64,000 nucleotides of DNA, taken from assembly GCA_035772785.1 (NCBI GenBank), contig JAOCPU010000002.1:248001-312000 (forward strand). The letters run 5' to 3'. The translations under genes were made by a program, and so were the position numbers. This document shows positions 60,175 through 64,000 of this stretch, piece after piece (within the stretch, counting starts at the first letter, position 1; each line of letters opens with the position of its first letter). The notes beneath the pieces are model-generated. The model was given only the letters and a program-made list of their open reading frames with translations. It did no database searches and was not told the origin of the DNA. The DNA comes from Phlebiopsis flavidoalba (Eukaryota; Basidiomycota; Agaricomycetes; Polyporales; Phanerochaetaceae).

Positions 60175-61971
60175 TTACAAATAGTCCATAAATAAATCAT
60201 AGGCTGGTCCGTCCAGGGGAGGCACGTTAATATTCGTAAGAGGGGTCGCGGCGGGTACAGCTCTGTGCGCGAGCGAGTCCGTCGACTCGCGGCGCTCGAT
60301 GTAAGGCGAGGGGCTTTGCGCGGATGGGCGGCATAGGCTCGAAGCGCGGCGCAGGCATGAACGGCGAGCCCGGCGCGACATGCGGGCTGCACAACACAAC
60401 ACCATAAGCAAAAGTTGGATGGGTGGAGGAATGAAGGGCTTACAGGCACCGAGCTCCGCGTGCCACTCGATGGCGACGTCGGCGTCCATGAGGTCCGTCG
60501 TGCCGAGCGAGAAATCGGAATGGAGCACCGGCGGCGGCGCGCGCGCGTCCTCGCTGAGGGGCATCGAGTCGCTGCGCGCGACCCACCCACGGCGCGCGCC
60601 CGCCGCGGGTGCCGAGATATCCAGCACGCTCGGGAGCGACGACTCGCGCTGGGGCTCGTCGCGCAGCGGCACGAGCGGGGGCGCGCGGCGAGTGTCGGCG
60701 GGGCGGGCACCGAGTCGGCGGGAGCTCGCCGTCGATCTTGAAGCGGGTGTCGGCGCGGGCGGGCACGACGTGGACGCGGCGGTAGTCCGCGGCCCTTATG
60801 GTTTGTCTGGGCGTCCCCCCTTGGCGGCGCCGTATCTGGTACTTGCACGCCCGAGGGACATGGGTGCTGAGCTTGCTCGCGATAGTGGTGAAGAGCGAGC
60901 GGGACTGGGACGAGTGCACGGAGGCGTCGGACGCGATGAGACGCGGAGCTCGAGGTCGTGCGCGAGTGCCCGCTTGCGCGCGAGCTGCGCCCCGTCCTTG
61001 GCCCGGGTCGTCCTCGTCATCGAGCGCGTGCCCGCCGCCGTCGATCTCCCACTCGGGTGTGCGGACGCCGCGTCCCTTGAACGGTCACCCGCGCCGGCAG
61101 CAGCCCGAAAAAGCGGCGCGGGGCTTGCAGGTGTGCGCTTTGCCACGGCTTTTGGTTCCGTTTGCGGTTGGGGAAGGCGCCTTGATGCCGGCTTCGGTAC
61201 CAGAGGAAGAGGACCCCCGCGATGAGCGCGACGAGGAGGCCGACGATGATAGGTAACGCGATTTGTATAGGGGACCACGACTTTGATTCTGGGGGGAGGC
61301 AGAAGTCAGTTGAAATATCATGAGCAAAGCACGTAATTAGACTCACGGTCAACAGCCGTATTGACGTCAAATTGGCCATTGACAAGGTCCTGATGGGCCC
61401 AGTTCGGTAGCGCGAGGTTGGTGGTGTCATAAGGGGTCGTGCTGTAGACTTGAGACTGAGTTACAGTTGTTCGATGATGCCCAGTCCGACCAGGATTCGA
61501 TGTTGTTCTGTGCACATGCTTCGTATGCCATGTAGACATTGTAGACCACCAGGTTACTATCATTCGTCAGAAAACGTTCACAGGAGTAGGACCTGAGCAC
61601 ACCATTTACAACTTGAAGAGGGGATTTCGTTAACTAGGAATACATGTATTAGCTCAAGCAATAGAAATTCTGTGTGCACTCACAAGGTGGCCCATTGCAC
61701 GGCTCCGTCAGTTGCACATATGTCTCCCAGGGCGACTGGCCGTCGATGTTGAGCTAATCGGAGATCCATGAGGCAAATCAGGGGCAAACAGGAATTCTCA
61801 CTCACAGCTTGCAGGTCACCGCCGCATGGCGAATGCGTGCCCTAGTCGCGTGTGAGCCAGACACTCGCGAGATGAAGAGGAGAAGCGTACCCGGCTTCTT
61901 GCAGGCCGTGCTGAGACGCGACCAACAGTAATGGGCAGCAGGAAGAGCAGTTCGAGGGGCAGCTCCCACAT
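60175..61971 (-). CDS. single-pass membrane protein, unknown function
   Basis: Resembles a class of Agaricomycete proteins with a signal peptide, a small Cys-containing outer domain, one membrane span and a long disordered inner tail; function unknown. The start at 61971 gives MWELPLELLFLLPITV, a signal peptide. Outer part: VTCKL, then INIDGQSPWETYVQLTEPCN, VYSTTPYDTTNLALPNWAHQ and DLVNGQFDVNTAVD (61450-61340). Membrane span: IQIALPIIVGLLVALIAGVL then FLWYRSRH (61270-61190). The inner tail is Arg/Pro/Ser-rich: APRRFFGLLPARVTVQGTRR, then RRGWVARSDSMPLSEDARAP, DFSLGTTDLMDADVAIEWHA, ending NINVPPLDGPAYDLFMDYL with the stop at 60175-60177. Overall layout resembles fungal wall-stress sensors, but no WSC domain is visible. 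Introns and frame changes divide the pieces. Confidence 0.6.
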
Positions 61972-63519
61972 TCCAGCAGCACCGGCGCGCTGAGCAGGTC
62001 GAGGGCGGTGACAAAAGTGATAATTGGGTCTGTTAGGGCCAGTCACGGTCGAGTCGGCTCTGTGTCCGTGGGAACCAGATACCGGATTGAGCGCGATCTG
62101 TGTCCGTGGGAACCAGGTACCGGATTGAGCGCGATCTGTGATATGTGCGCGCCGAGGGTTTTCGCAGCGACGACGACGAACGCAGACACGTAGTAATGTA
62201 GAGAAGGTGGCGACGGGGTTGAACGAGGTGAGTAAGATCATAGTCTCACATTTTATGATTTTTATGTAGAGGTTCCTGACCGTGCATCGCCAGAGGGCTG
62301 TTGGGAACAGGCTGTCCGACGCTGGCGATGGTGGCGGTCCGCCAAACGCGAGTCGGACCAAATGTTGCTTGGACGGATCTACGGCGATAACTTTGACCAT
62401 TTCGAGTTCGTCAGCAATGCGAGACGTCAAAACTGTCCGACTAGAGTCGAGACGAGTGAGCACGAGCTATGCCAACTCGAATTTCGTATCTCTCCTCAAT
62501 CTCACGCGCGGATGTGTACGCGTCGTCAGCTCACTTCGCGATAGAACCCTCGAGTGTTCGACTATTCAATAGTATGATTTCATTTGATCATTGCACCAAC
62601 TGAGACCGACAAGCCAAGGACTACTGGATATCCGACCGACGCATCTCTTTCCTCTCTGATAATACTGACTGTCGTAATTACGCCGCTCCCCATTTTTCCG
62701 TTTGACCTCACCTGGCCCAGACAGTCAATCGGTGTTTAGCCGAGAAACCGCGGTGTGTCGTCACCGCCTTACGACAATCAGTGCCCGCCCTTCTAAACAT
62801 CCGAGCTACTCTGAGGTGAGTTTTTCCAATCATGCTCGTCACCTCCTCGAATGGGACCTGAACCTTAACCGTAACGGCCAGATACAGCGTGCGACACTGC
62901 GAGAAGAAGCGTGCGAAAATTGTGTTCCACCAGGCTTTGCCACAAGGGCTGTTGACGTTTGCGGAATTGAACTGGCGATCGTACCTGCTTCCTGGATCAA
63001 TTCCGCAAGAACCCCGAATTTTTCGCACCTACACCCGAGACTCAGTGCCCACTAACTACAGACCAAGCTACCAAGTAGAGCGCACGGCGTACGTCTATAC
63101 GTCGGTATTCCCGTAATGAGCCACAGCCGTTCGCCCTATTTGGTTCTCAATGAAGCGCACCGTTACACTTTTACTGACAGTTTTTTCCGTCCAGCCTTCT
63201 CCTGAAGGAACTCGTCCCTTCGTCCCGGTCTGTCAAGCACGGCACGCAATCTAGCCATCTAGACAGCTCCGTAGGCCCTGTACGACCCACGCCCGACCCG
63301 CATGTCGCCGTTATCAGCCCTCGGAACGCAGTGCAGACTCTCTCGCGAGAGGCCGGGAGGCTTCTCGCTCCCCGCGACATTTCACCGCGCGCCTTCCCTT
63401 CTCATCCTGCGGGGTTTTTGTCGCGGTCCATTTAGGTACAAGATTGGCCTGTCCGTCTTCCTCCTCTCGTGCTTCCCCTCACTGCCCCATCGTTTCTCCC
63501 CACCTTCCGAACCCTCATC
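61972..63519. other. divergent intergenic region
   Basis: Between the starts of the membrane-protein gene (minus) and the sugar transporter (plus). It contains a 38-bp tandem duplication at 62060-62135. A plus frame at 62702-63055 (117 codons) has no known motif. CT-rich runs near 63460-63510 precede the transporter start, typical of a fungal promoter. Confidence 0.45.
62060..62140 (+). repeat. 38-bp tandem duplication
   Basis: Units at 62060-62097 and 62098-62135 differ by one base (cagat versus caggt), followed by the first five bases of a third unit (62136-62140). It lies about 90 bp upstream of the membrane-protein start at 61971, in its presumed promoter. Confidence 0.92.
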
Positions 63520-64000
63520 ATGGGTGGACCTGCCGCCCTGTAACTGTCTCCGGAGGCCATGGCGGCTACGCTCACCTCGTTGACCCACGACCATGGTGGA
63601 AAAACAAGCGGATATGTGCACTCAACGGCTGGATTGTTCTTCTGTCAGTCTTTTTCCGTCCATTTTTCCATTTATGCTGACAATGAATTTTTTCTGCCAC
63701 ACAGCCTCATCACTTCTACGACAAAACGGATACGACGGTACGTGCAACCCCATTGCCGTCCTTTTCCAGGCTCTGACTACGGCAAACACATAGGCAGCAT
63801 GATGAATGGTCTGCAATCTCTCGAACAATGGCGATCTGCGTTCAACAACCCTACGCCCGGCATGGTAAAAAATCTCTCCCGGTATATCCGCCTACACCAC
63901 CCGCTGACTTCCCCTCCAGCTCGGTCTCCTCAATGCCATTCAGAATATCGGCTGCCTGGCCGCGTACCCCTTCGCCCCCTACGTCTCTGACGGCTTCGGT
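63520..64000 (+). CDS. MFS sugar transporter, N-terminal part (runs off window)
   Basis: Major-facilitator sugar/H+ symporter of the plasma membrane. The start at 63520 (MGGPAAL...) fits better than a later ATG at 63559, because the frame that continues is DPRPWWKNKRICALNGWIVL, the typical sequence just before TM1. Intron 63644-63704 (61 nt) joins CT to C CTC, giving GWIVLLLITSTT; intron 63738-63793 (56 nt) joins GAC G to GC AGC, giving NGYDGSMMNGLQSL, the TM1 signature. It continues EQWRSAFNNPTPGM, then NAIQNIGCLAAYPFAPYVSD with GFG (TM2), and leaves the window. Two frame errors are visible: an extra A at 63722-63725 (ACAAAACGG for ACAAACGG) and one near 63545. Similar to fungal lactose/hexose permease-like carriers; substrate not deducible. 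Confidence 0.85.

Noticed and set aside
63559..63700. ATG at 63559 as transporter start
   Set aside because: Its frame does not give the pre-TM1 sequence; the frame with DPRPWWKN and two precise introns starts upstream at 63520.

Overview
The window looks like nuclear DNA of a filamentous basidiomycete, most likely an Agaricomycete (inference). The reasons are many short introns of about 46-61 nt with GT..AG ends and CTNA(A/C)-like branch points, a divergent fungal G-alpha, an F-box/LRR gene of the Agaricomycete style, an FHA-type Chk2/Rad53-like kinase, and compact genes on both strands. No bacterial operon, rRNA, tRNA, CRISPR array or clear transposon was recognised.

Most genes are readable only in pieces. 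Exons with very clear family motifs change frame every 50-150 nt by single-base gains or losses, often in homopolymers. The encoded residues on each side stay conserved, so this looks more like uncorrected sequencing error than decay. Boundaries below are therefore gene spans that include introns and frame changes, not single open frames.

Layout. 0-5 kb: F-box/LRR gene (minus) and a second LRR fragment. 5.5-6.9 kb: unknown minus-strand gene. 7.4-8.2 kb: glyoxalase I-like gene. 8.6-10.6 kb: acyltransferase-like gene. 11.0-12.3 kb: mitochondrial GTP/GDP carrier (GGC1-like). 13.1-17.2 kb: an FHA-only gene, then an FHA-kinase of the Chk2/Rad53 type. 19.4-20.9 kb: unknown low-complexity gene. 20.9-25.1 kb: a gene desert. 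25.1-27.2 kb: Ariadne-type RBR E3 ubiquitin ligase. 27.9-29.2 kb: lysyl-tRNA synthetase lacking its centre. 29.5-30.95 kb: 3' half of NOG1, a ribosome-biogenesis GTPase. 32.9-35.6 kb: divergent G-alpha. 36.4-39.7 kb: Xaa-Pro aminopeptidase P with a long low-complexity N-terminal fusion. 39.7-43.6 kb: gene-poor. 43.6-46.2 kb: membrane-anchored PC-esterase/SGNH-like protein with a 1-kb intron. 47.2-50.7 kb: Arg/Asp/Pro-rich protein. 51.7-55.4 kb: Mio/SEA4 homologue of the GATOR2/SEACAT complex. 56.9-59.7 kb: carnitine acetyltransferase. 60.2-62.0 kb: single-pass membrane protein. 63.5 kb to the end: start of an MFS sugar transporter.

The genes do not form one pathway. The set is mixed housekeeping (translation, ribosome assembly, mitochondrial nucleotide exchange, acetyl transfer, nutrient signalling, DNA-damage checkpoint, ubiquitylation) with a few lineage-specific genes. 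No coherent new multi-gene system was found. The most notable items are the broken LysRS and NOG1 genes, the aminopeptidase fusion, the altered switch II of the G-alpha, and the FHA-only gene beside an FHA kinase.
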